Positions 1 through 12,784 of a stretch of 64,000 nt of DNA are shown in pieces. The translations under genes and the position numbers were made by a program. The notes under the pieces are model-generated. The model had not been told where the DNA came from. It did no database searches and saw nothing but the letters and a program-made list of their open reading frames with translations. Position 1 is the stretch's first letter. Every line of letters begins with the position of its first letter. The DNA is from Scytalidium lignicola (lineage: Eukaryota; Ascomycota; Leotiomycetes), in assembly GCA_002812745.2 (NCBI GenBank), contig NCSJ02000028.1, forward strand, positions 1-64,000. Direction: 5' to 3'.

Positions 1-1700
1 GCCACCATCTTTCGTCAGCGCCCAGAGCTCAAAGCTCAGGGCGCCGCCCGCGATAGTGGAGAGCACCGAACAGTTTTGGCCTGCCCAGCACAACACCACC
101 AAAAACAGAAGACGCAATCCTCAGCACACTCAGCACTCAGTATCTCGTAAGATGAGCTCTCTAGACGCTTTCAACATCAGCCTTTCGCTATCGCCGACTA
201 CTGGGCCTGTCGACGTGACAACCACCGTATAGAGCCGTGCCAAGCATGATCTAAAGCATCCTGGTTTTTTTGCGCCGCTCATCGGTTCGTTAGCAGCATC
301 CTATTCACAGCATTGACTTCCAGTACTATTGCTGCCTCCGGTCTGGTGTACGGCGCCGGTCCCTCTAGTGTCATTGGCTCCTACCGCCACAAAGCAAGTT
401 TGGCCCTACCGAGTCCACGCACCCCAGGCTCCGCCCGCCTAGGAAAAGGCCGTCCAGGGCCTGATGCTAGGTGCAGATCCCCTGGAGTTTCTGAAATACG
501 GTCCCTCTGCCGTGTGATCTTGCTCCCCCTGCTGAATCAGAGCTCTGGCCACGGTGTAGAGGACCCTGGTCGTCGACAACATCCCAAAAAGAGTCTGTGG
601 GTAACGGCGTGGGCGACCTTGGGGGTTCCAGAAGAAACCCTGATGTAATGAATAGTGCGTGTTGGCTGGAGGGATGTGCCAGAAGGAAACCTAATGCTAG
701 CTGACAAGCTAAGAGGCATCCCACATCCACACTGACAGACATATTTGCCANAAAAAAAAAAAGGAAACTTGTATCCCTTCCTGCTGTTCCATTTGTACCT
801 TTCTTTCCCCAGGAGAAAACCATACAGACATTCTCGGTCGGACCCGAAGCTCTGTGCTATAGGCAGAACCGATAAGAGACTCTTTGCCAGAAACCTACTA
901 ATCATTCTAGTACGAGACTCTCTCGTACTTGCTCGGCCAGTCGCGAAGCTCAGCTTCTCTTCAACCTTCTAAGTGGTCCGTCTCTACTAGAGACTCAGTC
1001 CACTACTTTTCGAGCGTATGTAATTTGCTTCTGCCTTCCTCTTCCTCCCGCTGCGCTCAGATGCCCCAAGAATTGGCTATTGCCCGCCACTCTTAGGCTC
1101 GAGGTTCCGAATGGTGAAAGTTGACTCTTCGTCATCCAGTCATCAGCAGCCCATCCAGGCGCTGATTTCCAGCTCTTCGCAGCACCAATCTTGCTTCGTT
1201 CATACATCAACCAGAAGTGAAATCCTTGTTCATCCAGCTTACTTTTCCTTCAGACGCCATCGTATCACTCATAAAAGACTTACATCTGCGCTGGGTCCGG
1301 GAAATGTCGCGCATTTGACCTGGAGTTTAGAAAAAGCGAGGGTTTCGTGACCGCATCCTTTATATCTCACACCCCCACCGCGTTGACCTGTCATCGCACG
1401 CCGGAAAGCCACCTTGGCAAACCGGCAACCATATCTTTCGATCTGGCTGTACAACCTCCAGATAGTCGCCCGGTGGTCGAGACCACTTTTGTTGCCGCTG
1501 CAGAAGGAAAGCGAACTTCACCTATACTAACCCGTCACTTTCAGAACAAACCTCCCGAGATTCTTGCAGATCACTTCGCCGGGTTTGTGGAAAAGCTTCG
1601 AGGATATCAGCTTCAAAGCGCCCGGCAGAAGTGGGACGACGAGGGGGAACGTCAATGTCCCGAGGACGGGGAGCCTCAACGGTTAGGGGATCAGGTCCCG
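1..1700 (+). promoter_or_regulatory. Upstream region / probable long 5' leader of the bZIP gene with several uORFs
   Basis: No protein-coding gene is recognisable here. Three ATG-initiated short reading frames precede the bZIP start: 152-232 (26 codons), 1111-1350 (79 codons) and 1655-1792 (45 codons). The last one starts 46 bases before the bZIP ATG and ends inside the bZIP coding region in another frame. The bZIP frame itself is open upstream to about 1347 but has no ATG before 1701. A single N followed by an A run lies at 751. The transcription start cannot be seen, so how much is leader and how much promoter is inference. Confidence 0.4.
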
Positions 1701-3470
1701 ATGTCGCAGCGGCCTTCTGCGTCTCGTCCTGCATCTCGCTCACCCACGGATGGTCAGAAGCTAACATTACCTCCTGTTCAAACTCGAGATGATGGCCAGC
1801 AAGTTGGGAGCGAGCGAGAGAGGGGGGGATCAGAACATGGAGTTCAGGAGTTTGCGCCTCAGCAACAACAGCCTTTGCCATCTCCACAGTCCATTCGGGC
1901 TTCCCTGGGTAGTGAAGGATGGAGATCACCCGCGCCTTCGCGAGATCTTGGAGTTCATTCTATGTTGAATCCTACAGAACCAGAGAGAGAGAGGGGCGAT
2001 CCTTTTCCAGGTCGCCGGCTCAGTGGGAGTCTAGCAGCGTCTCCGCTATCGACGGCAATGTCTTCTCCCCGTTATGGTGGGAGTCCTACCATGGGAACTC
2101 CACTGCCCTTTCCAGGACAGTCGCTCGTTGGAACACCTCCGGCCACTGAGAATTATCCTTTACCATTTCCTGGCCGCCGGATATTGACCCCTAAGTCTCC
2201 TCGCGCTGCGAGTTTGGGCAGAGTTCCTGGAACCATAGATGCAAAGCGTTCACCATTCATAATTTCGAGGGAGCGATCATACAGTATGGAACCTGGACAA
2301 AGCTCGGATGTGCCTCCCATGCCACCACCTCCGCATCTACCTTCCGGCGTTCCCCAATCGCAGACACAACTGCCACAGTATGGATATCCTGGACAGAATC
2401 TACCCCCGGATCGTGCCTCCAGCCTTCCAAGGACCCCTCTTTCCCAGAGTACCAGCCCTTCCGGTATCTCCGTCTCTGTAAATCCCGGCAGCCGAAGGTC
2501 TTCACCAGCTCCTCCCTTTGTGAAAAGTGGTCCGCCTCCACCAGCTGGCGCGTCATACTTCCCTGGATCAAGCATTGGCACCGGCATGCAAAGTGGTGGA
2601 GGAATGGCTTTCCAGACAGGAGCTACGGCTCCAGAAGGTCCGTACCCAGCTTCTCAGACAGGTTCTCTAATTTCCACCTCTGCTCCAAGTTCAAGACAAA
2701 GTTCTACTGCCTCGCAAGATCATGTCCAAGTTCTGACAATAACGACTGCTCAAGGCTTATATCATGTGCCTGTGGACGTACATCAAGCGTCACGGTTGGC
2801 TGACGAGAAGCGTGCGCGCAATGCAGGAGCCTCAGCCCGATTCCGTCAACGGAGAAAAGAAAAGGAGAAAGAAGCTTCAATGAGTATTGAGAAGCTGCAG
2901 AATCAGACGAGGGACCTCGAGAGAAGGCTTCGGGAGATGGAACAGGAGAGAGACTTCTATCGAAATGAGAGGGATCGGTTCAGGGATGTCCTGTACAGGA
3001 CTCCTGGGTTGCGGGATGTGGCATTGCAAGCACCTCCAAGTCCACGTCTAACTAGACCACCACCACCTCCTCCACCTCCTTATCCCCAGCAAGGGTCACC
3101 GATGGGTATACAGCCATATCCTCCACAACAACAGCAGCAGCAACAGCAGCAACAACAACAACAACAGCAACGAGAGAGCAGTTTAGAAAGAGCTCCGAGA
3201 CGTCAGAGAATGAATCAGCAGGGTGATTTCACGGCACTACCGCCTTCACTTCCTGCTCCATCAAGTTTACCTCCAGTTCAAGCTTCTGCGTATCCTCCGA
3301 TTCCACGACCGGCTCCTCCTTCAGGACTTCCTCCTTTACGAATGGATAATCCACCTACACCAGGGCCTGGAAATGCGCCGCCAACTTCAGCCGCTCCACC
3401 CACTTCTTTTGATCAATACGGACGGGGACCATATGACAGGAGTTGGCAGGGAAAGAGTGGGCAGCGTTAA
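1701..3470 (+). CDS. bZIP transcription factor with poly-Gln and Pro-rich regions
   Basis: This is a nuclear DNA-binding regulator of 589 residues in one exon. The bZIP domain lies at about residues 365-430: a basic region reading RNAGASARFRQRRKEKEKEA, which has the N-x7-R spacing of the family, followed by a coiled coil with regular leucine/methionine positions up to about residue 430. The N-terminal 360 residues are Pro/Ser/Gly-rich and low in complexity. After the zipper come a proline run and a glutamine run of about 16 at bases 3126-3170, encoded by mixed CAA/CAG. The start at 1701 (MSQRPSASRP) was chosen because it is the first in-frame ATG; an upstream exon cannot be excluded. A uORF at 1655-1792 overlaps the start. 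The subfamily and target genes cannot be read from the sequence. Confidence 0.85.
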   Translation: MSQRPSASRPASRSPTDGQKLTLPPVQTRDDGQQVGSERERGGSEHGVQEFAPQQQQPLPSPQSIRASLGSEGWRSPAPSRDLGVHSMLNPTEPERERGDPFPGRRLSGSLAASPLSTAMSSPRYGGSPTMGTPLPFPGQSLVGTPPATENYPLPFPGRRILTPKSPRAASLGRVPGTIDAKRSPFIISRERSYSMEPGQSSDVPPMPPPPHLPSGVPQSQTQLPQYGYPGQNLPPDRASSLPRTPLSQSTSPSGISVSVNPGSRRSSPAPPFVKSGPPPPAGASYFPGSSIGTGMQSGGGMAFQTGATAPEGPYPASQTGSLISTSAPSSRQSSTASQDHVQVLTITTAQGLYHVPVDVHQASRLADEKRARNAGASARFRQRRKEKEKEASMSIEKLQNQTRDLERRLREMEQERDFYRNERDRFRDVLYRTPGLRDVALQAPPSPRLTRPPPPPPPPYPQQGSPMGIQPYPPQQQQQQQQQQQQQQQRESSLERAPRRQRMNQQGDFTALPPSLPAPSSLPPVQASAYPPIPRPAPPSGLPPLRMDNPPTPGPGNAPPTSAAPPTSFDQYGRGPYDRSWQGKSGQR

Positions 3471-5979
3471 GTGACAGAACAGAAACGGTTTGAAGGAGAG
3501 ATGAATAATCTACATAATGCCTTGCTTACAGCGGTTCTGCATCCCAGAGCAGAAGGAGACCGCTTGGACACGTAGTAAGAGAATGTTCTTCACCGAAACC
3601 GGTATACAATACGTTACTTAAAATCCCGTTTTGTTTCTTTCATCGAACAAACGGCGGTGCCTCGATCTATATCACCTCCAGACTGACAAATAATTTCTAC
3701 CTTCGAATCGAAGCCTATGTATTTCTACTACCGCATCCGTCCGTTTTCCTTAGCGTTCATCTCATCAACTCAAGAGGCTGCATAGATCGGGCAACCGAAT
3801 CGCAAAAACTATAATATCATATTCCAATCCTCATTTATTATCATGATCATTATACCCCCTTTTTTTTTAACCTTTTNCTCGGCGGCGTGGCGTTATTTGA
3901 ACTTTTTTTCCCTTTTATTTTTTTGTTTTATCTCGAATCTGAGCGTCTGTTTAAATTGCTTTTTCGAGTGGCGGTGTGAAAGAGAAGTTCCATTTATATT
4001 TTATGTTGCATCAAACCAGGCATATTATTGGCATGCGAGGTGTTCAGGGAGAAACCAGGGTGGGGAAACAGGAGAACACGCGCACATAACCTATTTCTTG
4101 CATACGCGCTGACTATATACTGGGTTTGGAGTATGCGGTGTGTTGGTGTGTGTTCTGCTAAAAAAATTTCCCTTTTTTATATGGTGGGAGTGGAGGAAAT
4201 TGTACTGGATCTGGAATCGGGACTTGTGGAAGAGGGAAGTTGCTGAGAGCACAACTAACACTTCCGGAGGGTAGAATATAAGGATCTTTTTAATGGGGTT
4301 TTCACGAGTGTTGTATTTTTGGGACCCCTTTATACATATTTACAACCATATATAATGGACGGGAAAGTTTGCACATACAGAACTGTACCACATTTTCTTT
4401 CTTTTGGGCTACTACGTAATGTTTAATAATTAGATGAGATTGTTGAGAATGGAAAGATTATTAGTTATTTCTCTTGGACTTGAAGTGTTTGTGTATTTTG
4501 TATTTATAAATTATAAGTGCATAGTACTATACAATATTTCTTTTGGGTACATGTAATAAATCTTCGATGCTTTTTAACGTAACCAAAAGAAGGAAAGAAA
4601 GGGGGAGTGGCACATGTGTAGAGAGATAACGCTAGACGACCTAGAATTTCAATACTGGTACAGAGGTACTCTTGTTTCCTTGCTCGGACCCTTACCTATA
4701 TAGCTTCCATTTATCAACAAACCCAGCCAGACCAAGAAGCCTCACCCGTCATTAATCAATATCGGACACCGGAACTTTCCCCTTAGCCCTGTACGTACGT
4801 TCCTATAATTTAATTGGCCAGCAAGCCATTTACCTATTCCGGTTTACCTTGACTGATAACTTACAGTACCGGTAGCAACCTCGAACCTAATTTTCCCATC
4901 CCAGGAAGCAGGGGAATAAAATACTTGTATTATTCACGCCTTGGATTAGACACAATTAACTAAGTTACAGTCCTGTAAGCTATAGATCAGAGCGCTAAGG
5001 GTCAACTGCCTGTTTTGACGACGCGCAAGCAAAGCAAGCATTTGCATGCAAGACAAAAAGCCGGCCCGCCTCATTCTCCATTCCTTCAATTACGGCACTA
5101 GTTATTTCCATTCCTTTTCAAGTCGCAGGGCCGCATGTCAGATGATAATCAAAATCCATGGCACCGCACGAGCCGTCTTATGGCCGTGTCGGACTAACTG
5201 ACATACTGACGGAGCGGACAGACTGACGGAGCGGAAAAGTAAAGGCAGTGCCAGCGGTACCATGCAGAGACAACATGGCAAAGCATGGTAAAGTAGCAAG
5301 GGGGAGTGTTTGCATTCGGGACTTTTCCTATTGTGGAGGTAGTCTGGCTGGCATGCGGGATGGATAGGTTTCCTGTCCGATTTGTTGGGATTGAGAGAAA
5401 GAGATGGAATAGTTAAGGCGGGATACCTGTACTTGTATTTGAGGTATATAGGCTTTGGGTCAGTGTGTGCAAGTTCCCTTTTTTCTTTGTTTGTTTTATT
5501 TTGTTTTGATAGGGAGTTGAAGTTCAAGGAATATGGTGGTTGCATTATTGTTTTCGGATATCGTTTTGAGGAAATTGGATGTAGGTAAAGGAAGACGGAT
5601 GGTCGGTTCTGGAGAAGCTCTGAGACATATGTGGCTTGCTAAATGGGAGACGGCTCATTACCGTAAGATGCTCGTTACAAGTGATGCATGGGCTGTGAGT
5701 TCTGTAGATTCTATTTGATATTGTAAAATTATTAAATCGAAAATTATTGCTTCAGTTAGGTGTGGTGGGAAAAGCTAGGTCTAAAAACTACGGCCCCGTG
5801 GCGAGGCAATCCAACCAAATATCCACAAAACTGTCGTCTCAGGGAAATAGATGCAATCAAAGTTGCCTATTATTCAAAGGTATCTTTGTCAAAAACTCAG
5901 GACAATTATATCCTCATCATCTAAAAAAGACATGCCCTTCGCTATATGTATCCAAAAACCACTTAAACTTTATATTTTT
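3471..5979. other. Long convergent intergenic region (2.5 kb)
   Basis: This lies between the 3' ends of the bZIP gene and the YPP1-like gene. It should hold both 3' UTRs, but 2.5 kb is long for a tail-to-tail gap in a compact fungal block. An N follows a T run near 3877. Short reading frames exist (for example 5138-5545 on the minus strand), but none shows recognisable domains. I see no RNA gene. Confidence 0.5.
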
Positions 5980-8900
5980 CTACAAAACATAGCCCCCAAC
6001 ACCTGCACATCTCCAATCTCTTACAGCTCGTGCGTCTTCCAACTCTACACACCACCAAAGCACTTCTCTCGCTTTGTCTAGTTGTCCACTCTCTTCATAA
6101 GCTCTTGCAAGTGCGAACCACGCTTCAGAGTAATTCCACCCTGTGCCAAGCTTTGTTAGTCCAGAAAGGAGAGCGTAGGCTCGATCACGAGCTGCGAGCC
6201 GATCTAGGAATGAGGTTGAAGTTGCTTTGTAAGGAGGTTCAAGGGATGACATTGAGGGTAAGCTGGATGATGTTGATGGACGCGTGGTATTTATTAATCC
6301 ATTTGATTGTGTGACTGGAAGGCCAAGAGGGCCTTCCGACACTGATGTTGTGACAGTATTGTTCGGGTTTTGCAAGACAGCGGATACCGAAATTGCGCTA
6401 GAAGTAGGTACAGTTGAAGGGGCATTGGACATGTCAAGTGATGCAGGAAGAACTAGACTTGGTATAGACGGAGGCGGTATTAAAGTTTCGGTATAAATAT
6501 CGAGAAGTAAAGTTGAGATGCCAACTATAGCAGAAGGGTGATCAACGAAATGGATCAAGGCAGACTCAAAATGCTGTAAAGCAATCCAAGGAGCACCTTC
6601 AGCTATAGCAAGGTATCCTCTCTGGAAAACGTTAGTATTAGTCTAACTTTAGGAGCAAAGGAGGAGCTTACCTCTGCGTACACATCGCCCCATAATTCCT
6701 TAACGCTCTTTCCACCACCCCAACCTGCATCGTTCACAGTGACATTTGCAGAGGAATCTTGTAGCATCCCAGCCTCAAGACCTTCAACCAACTTCTGCGC
6801 TTCTTCGATTGCACCCTTGGCATCATCATACACTGCCGCTCGCCGGTAGAACCCGGCTATAAGGAGCCAGACCTTGACCAGGGTACCACTTCTCCGATGA
6901 CTCTCTTGGGCTTTTGGCAATCTCGATTTTAATTCAATCAGGCTCGAGGCAGTATACGATTCATTAGATGTTCCGAGTGATGAAGAGGCAGGTTTTAACT
7001 CCTCCTGAGGTGGCTTGTCTTGTGAAACGGCACTACGAATCTGTGTTGCTATAGTATTCTCGCCAAGTATAGCCTCCCGCTGGCCTGGACTTGCAGGAGG
7101 AGTAAAAAATTTCTCGCCATCAACAGTAGCTGGAGAAGGCTGCACTGTTGACGAAGGCTGGCTGCGCATACTTGGGGCTCGGCTAGCATTACGTCCACTC
7201 CGGCTCTTGCTCCTCTCTCGACCGCCTACAGAATCCTTCCGAAGTAGACTTTCACTTCGTTTTCTTAGCTTCTCGTGAGGCTCCTTTACTGTGCCATTTT
7301 CTCTCGTAACTTGGATAGTGGGCGCTCGAGAAATTGTGCCTGTGGCTGTCTGGGTTGTATCAGGCCTGGCTGGAATTAGAGTCTTCTCGCTCACACTTGA
7401 TTCCCTCTGCGAGCGCTTGAGAGACCGAGAACGGCCAAATATGCTTCCCCTTGTACTCTTGACGGTTCCAGCGGAACTCTTTGGCGGGAGGGTAGATGTT
7501 GTCTTCGGCGTAATAAAGAATGGATTATTCTTCTGGGGATCTCCACCAAAAAGTCTTCCGTACATGCTTAGAAGTTCACCACAGGCATTGACTGCAATCT
7601 CTGGTCCTTCCAACACTTCAACCAGTGCCAATTGCGTCATTTTTACTTCCAGGACATTCGCTTTTTCAAAGTCATCCATCTCATCTACAATACCAAAACT
7701 TCGAGGAGCCGCTTTTTCGTTCAAATGATCACTTCGGTAACTGCTATTTAAATCTGCATTTCCGAACAAATTCGCTGGTTCTAGGAATTGCTCAAAAGCG
7801 CCTTCACAAGATCGTGCTGCAGTCACAAATTCCTGCCTTGCGCTGACTAGTAATGCCATTAGGTGCCAGAGCGGGATCAATGAGCGTTCCCTAAGAAATC
7901 CTGTTTCCTGTGGACTAGTTGGTTTAATCGGGGGGAGTAGACCAGCTTTAACAACTTCTATTGCAGTAGTCAATTCCCTTCGTTCAGCTAGAATCGTTCC
8001 AAGAGCGAATAAAGTTTCGACGCTGGTGGTACTCATGTACTCAGGTCGCAGAGCTTTACGAAAGCATTTGATGGCTCGTAGTTGTATGTCAGTTCTTGTT
8101 GAAGCCTCAAAGGCCGCTCGAGACCATTGGGCATGAGCAATACCGATGCTACGCCATGTTAAGGCCAAAACACCTGGGGAGACTGGATCCGAAGGAACTG
8201 GACATGTTGAGTTCTGATGGTTTCCAGACCCTTCTGTGGGAAAGTGCTTTTCTAGCCACTCTTCAAAATACAAAGCCAATTGATGGGCCTTCTCCGCTCC
8301 TTGCTCCGGCCCATATTTGCACAGTGCGATCATGCACTCAGATGCCGTTATCAAGACGTTTTCATCGTCATCTAGTGATGATTCTGGCTCTCCAGTTTTC
8401 TGAACACGTTCCTTTCCTTTCTTCACCAAGTCTAGGTAAGTATCAAATGCTTTGAAAGCTAAATCGAAATCTCCCACAGCTAAGTGCACTGTGAATAAAT
8501 GCCTCAATATGTGTGTGGAATGGAATGTTTTTGTTCCAGTGCGGTACAGAATATCCAAAACCCCTCTGCTGATAGTATCTGCATCGCCACCCCCCTTCCA
8601 CAGTTCTTGCCAACGATCGCTACACAGAATCCGCCAGTTTTGCATCACTAGCCCTACAAAAGCCTCGACTTCGTCATTGGATGCCTCCGCTTGCGGGAAT
8701 TGCACTTCGTTCAATAATAATGCCTCATACTTTGACTCAACTCGTATTAGCTCATTTTTTTGTTGTTGTCTTGTTGCAGTATCTGGACGTGTGGTTATGA
8801 GGGCCGTAGTTGAGAATGGTAAACCTTGCTGTAAGAGCTCAGACATCATGTGATAGTATTCTAGCCACACATGCCGTCGAGAGACATCTGCGTGAGGCAG

Positions 8901-9782
8901 TCGGCCACCTATAAACCCAGCTTTCTGGTCCTCCCAAAATCCTGCCCAGGCCCGAAACGCTGACAAGGCTTCCGTCTCGAGGATGGAAGAGAATTTCGAC
9001 TTGATGGCCTTGCTTGAAGTTAGACAGAACCCAGTCAAGTACAACTCAACCCATGTCCGGAGTTCCCTCTTGTTCGTTGACAAAGATGGAATATTTATGA
9101 ATATTGGCAACACTGAGTCAAATGTCTCCATTGCTTCTCCAAGAGCATTGGCATTTGCTAGGTAGGTGCCTTTGATGTAGGCACCTTTCAAAGCTGCCGC
9201 TTTTGTCCATTCCGAGTAACCTTTATTAGAACCCACAATCTTCTGATATTCCTCCTCGACACTCCTTGGAACTCTCTGGGCCGCCAGCCCAGGCTCTCCC
9301 AGGTACCAGTGGGCCCAGCTCAAACAAATCTTGGCTTGGAATGCGTCCTCTGGATATGTCTGCTCCGATTCAATGGCCTCAATCAAGAGGGGAATAAACC
9401 GCGATACGTCTGAGGCTGTTATTGATGTTGCTGTTGAAGGCCGAGAAGTTGCAGGCCGACGTGGTGTAGTTGCGACGGCATGTTCAGCCTCAGCCGTCAA
9501 AGTTAGACCTATGGCAAAAGCATAAACATCTCAGCTTCAGTAGAAGTAAGAACATAGGTTGTGACAGAGGTAATCCTCAATCAATTCCTCTCTGGATACG
9601 TACATGTGCGAGCGGGGGCATGTTTTCGAACCTTCCTAATCAGTTCAGGCACCGCTTCCCAATTGCCGTCGCAGCGCGCCTCGTCCAGCAACTGGAGATA
9701 ATGGGCCGCCTTATTCGGGTCAGGCTATTTAAGGGACCGTTAGCTATAACTCCTCAAAGGGGGGAAGTCTGCCTACAATCAT
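5980..9782 (-). CDS. YPP1: YPP1/TTC7-type TPR protein, scaffold of the plasma-membrane PI4-kinase complex
   Basis: Four exons reconstruct to 1,201 residues: 9782-9777, 9724-9604, 9508-6672 and 6621-5980, with introns of 52, 95 and 50 bp. All junctions keep frame. The N-terminus contains KAAHYLQLLDEARCDGNWEA and then RKVRKHAPARTCL, typical of the fungal YPP1 family. The middle is alpha-helical repeat, followed by a basic Ser/Arg-rich low-complexity stretch around bases 7090-7450. The C-terminus has TPR motifs, including WNYSEAWFALARAYEESGQL. Known role of the family: with Efr3 it anchors the phosphatidylinositol 4-kinase Stt4 at the plasma membrane, and it has been linked to endocytosis. The six-base first exon (Met-Ile) with a GTAGGC donor is the weakest part; the rest is firm. 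It faces RIX1 head to head. Confidence 0.85.
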
Positions 9783-10396
9783 TGTTTGAACTGGGGTTCG
9801 AAATTCGATTTGGCTAGAAAGGGGTGGCAGGAATCAAGTTGCATAATATGCAAGGGATTCCTAGTATTTCAGACGTATTATTATTGTGTAGTGCTCAAGG
9901 ATGCTGGCGGGCTCGGATCGCGGCGTTGGCAGGTCATGAATTCATCTCTTGTCCGTCATCACTCAGGTATTGGGGACTGAACCATCGTCATCTTGGAATT
10001 TGTACTTCAACTGCCATAATTTTGATTGCCAAAGGCGGTGACGACTGCCCGTTGCTGGTCCTGGCAACTGATAGGCTAGAGCCAACATGTGCCAACCTTG
10101 CCTTATTAGGTTTAGACATCTTATATTATCCCTGGAATTTAAGCGCGCTCCAATCAAAAGGTGCATTGATTTACGCGCGTTTGACGCGAAAATTGAGAAT
10201 TTCTGGGTCGGACTGGACAACATGGAAATTTTGATCTGGATTCAGTCATGAGATTTCTTGGGCAATAATTCCGATTGGGGCTGAGGAGTTGTAAAAGTTC
10301 AAACTCTGACCGTCGTCTTTGAGTTTAGACCTGTCTTGAATAACACTACACTCTTTTCTACTCAATATAAAAATATCAGGTTTAAAATCTCACACC
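9783..10396. promoter_or_regulatory. Divergent intergenic region between YPP1-like gene and RIX1
   Basis: This 614-bp stretch separates two start codons on opposite strands and must carry both promoters. Short open frames cross it (9824-10234 plus, 9963-10223 minus) without any recognisable protein. No clear known motif was identified by eye. Confidence 0.5.
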
Positions 10397-12784
10397 ATGT
10401 CTCTTCCCCCAGAGCTCCGTAACCTCTGCTTCAAGCTGTCTTCAACCCAGACAACAGACTTACCCCGTCTTGTACCTGTCCTGCTTCGCCATATATGGAG
10501 CTGCCAGGAACCACTGTCCAGCNTTCCGGAAATGCTGCCAAATCTGATGCTTCGAAATCTACAGTTTTGGTACATGAGCTTAAAACTCGCTTGACGGCTC
10601 TTTTGAATGGCAAATCTTCTGAAGGCCGATTTGCTGCAGCTGCCCTGATCAAAGGAGTCGTCGATGTCGGTGGTTGGGCAATCCTTCAGGATCAAAAGGT
10701 CTCTGAGAATTGGGTTCCGGGGTTGTTGGGTATGCTTCGAGTAAGATTTAAATTTAGTGACCTTCCTTTGGACAGAAAGTTAGCTGACACTTCGATAGAA
10801 GCCGGGTCCTCTTGCTTCAAAAGAATTATGTATTTTGACACTCACCAAGATATATGTTATGACCCAACCATATCCCTCTCTGGTTCGAACCATTTCAAGC
10901 CCCACCCTGAAAACTTTTGTAGAATCCTGCCTACAGTTGATATCTCAAAATGGATCAGATAAGGCTCGAAATGTGTCTCAGTCATCTATGGAAACTATTT
11001 TCCGTTCTTTCTTTGAGCTTATCCAATGCTACACTACCACCTTTCGGCCCTTTGCGTCAGATATCCGTTCGATAATCCCACAGTATTTAGCTCCGACATA
11101 TACGGATGGGGTATTCGTGTCGTCATCTCTGAAGCAAAGTGCTTGCCAGCTTCTCATATTACTTCATCACACTGCCTCTCCCGTGAAGCAAGGCGGCAAT
11201 GAATCTAAAAACAGTGGCTCGGAGGAATGGAGTGTCGCCATCCGTGAGTTACTGAATAACATTCACATAACCGCTGATCAAGTATTTCGAGGTGTGTTTG
11301 AAGATTGGGAATCGGCGTGTGGCTATATTGCTAGTCCTGTGGATGTCAACAACGAGCCATTTGGTGGTGCTGTTTTTCATGAGGAATCGCAACGATGGAA
11401 AGGTTCTGCCGTTGGTTTATTCGAAAACTTACCGTCATGGACTGGCATAGACTCCGGTTTAGACAGACTGTTGGGCTTACTTGAACTTCTAAACGAGTAT
11501 TTCAAGGTGGAGTCTCCTGGAGCTGTTTCGATACCGGCTGGAATCATCCTTGATGTGATAATCAGGATGTTGTCCATAGACTTGCCGGCGCCGTCGCGAG
11601 ATGATTCTGGGAAGGATGGTACTAGATTAAATCCAGCAATTAGCAGAGACGAGATCAACGGCCTTTGGTCTGGCCTACCGAAGATATACGTTGCTGCTCT
11701 TCAAGTTGTTTCCACACTTTCAGATCGGATGCAGGACGGATTGTTACCAATTACTCGAGCTATTCTTGATCAGATGATTTGGGTTTTCCCATCTGGAAGG
11801 AGCAACCAGGAGTTTCGCTTAGTCATCTACCATTGTATGGAGAAGATATTACCACTGGTTGGACGGAGTCTTGACAAGTCTACAATGAGTAAACTCAATA
11901 TCATTATGCGATCTTGTTGTGCAGATGCACGTGCTACAGGTGTTAATCTGGAATCTCGAGCTATGGTATATTCTAATGTTGGCAATAAGCGGGCTGTTAC
12001 GTCGAACGGAGCGGCTTTGAACCCTGACACAATTCTACGGAGCTCTACAACTATGGTTTCTAGTGATATATCAATCAACCCAGATCTCACAGTGGCCGCC
12101 CAGAAGTTACTTCCTATATTCTTCTCTTACCTCCCTCAATATCAGTTACATAACTCGTTGCGCTCTGAACTTGAACGAAGTGCTATCTTGAGCCACGACA
12201 AAGAAGCTATGTTGGCAGCTATTCTAAATCCCTACATTGCGAAGAATGGCAGGAGTTTCCCTAGCCTATTACCTCACCTATGCCGCCAGTTTACTGAGGA
12301 CACCCTTGTTGAGGCATTTTTGAGACCACGGATGCCACTCGTCCCTTCCTCGTCTGGAGCGCAGCTAGTGGACATGGCCGATGAAGAGACCTTAATGGAT
12401 ACGCACTTAGACCAATTTGTGACTAAGTCCGATCTATACACGGGTGTTGATTCTCTGCCCTCTCGATATGAGGTTGTGAATCAAGAAGGACTGGGGCCTT
12501 CAGAAACGATTCCTCGCAAAGAGAATTTGTTGCAGGATATGAAATTCAATGATTCTAATGGGACAAGTTATGCAGAAATCAGTCAATCAGTGATAGAGGC
12601 CCAGAGGTCACTGAAGCTTTCTGATCCGCTTATGGAAAGCACGACTACCGAAGCTAACCTACCCCTGTCAGTCGGAACCATGGGAGTGATGGATGTCAAT
12701 ATGAATGAGGATGTTCAAGAGGATTCTGACGACGAAAGTGTACATCTCACGATGCAGTTGGACTCGGATTCTGAGAGCGAGTGA
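10397..12784 (+). CDS. RIX1: Pre-rRNA-processing protein RIX1 (60S subunit assembly), broken by an N in the sequence
   Basis: RIX1 works in the nucleolus/nucleoplasm with Ipi1 and Ipi3 in ITS2 processing and pre-60S maturation. The N-terminal Rix1 domain is clear: MSLPPELRNLCFKLSS, then HELKTRLTALLNGKSSEGRF, VDVGGWAILQ, and LTLTKIYVMTQPYPSLVR. The tail is acidic (SDSDSE-type). An intron at 10741-10798 (58 bp, GTAAGA...GATAG, phase 0) joins LLGMLR to KPGPLASKEL. The reading frame changes at the N at 10523: the part before it reads CQEPLSS and the part after reads GNAAKSDASKST in a frame needing one more base (or 3n+1). I take this as an assembly gap, not a mutation. Length is about 775 residues, usual for filamentous fungi. 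Confidence 0.88.

Noticed and set aside
1347..1700. Start of the bZIP protein at 1347
   Set aside because: The codon there is GTG; the first ATG in frame is at 1701.
5138..5545. 135-codon protein on the minus strand
   Set aside because: No domain, unusual composition, in the convergent spacer between two real genes.
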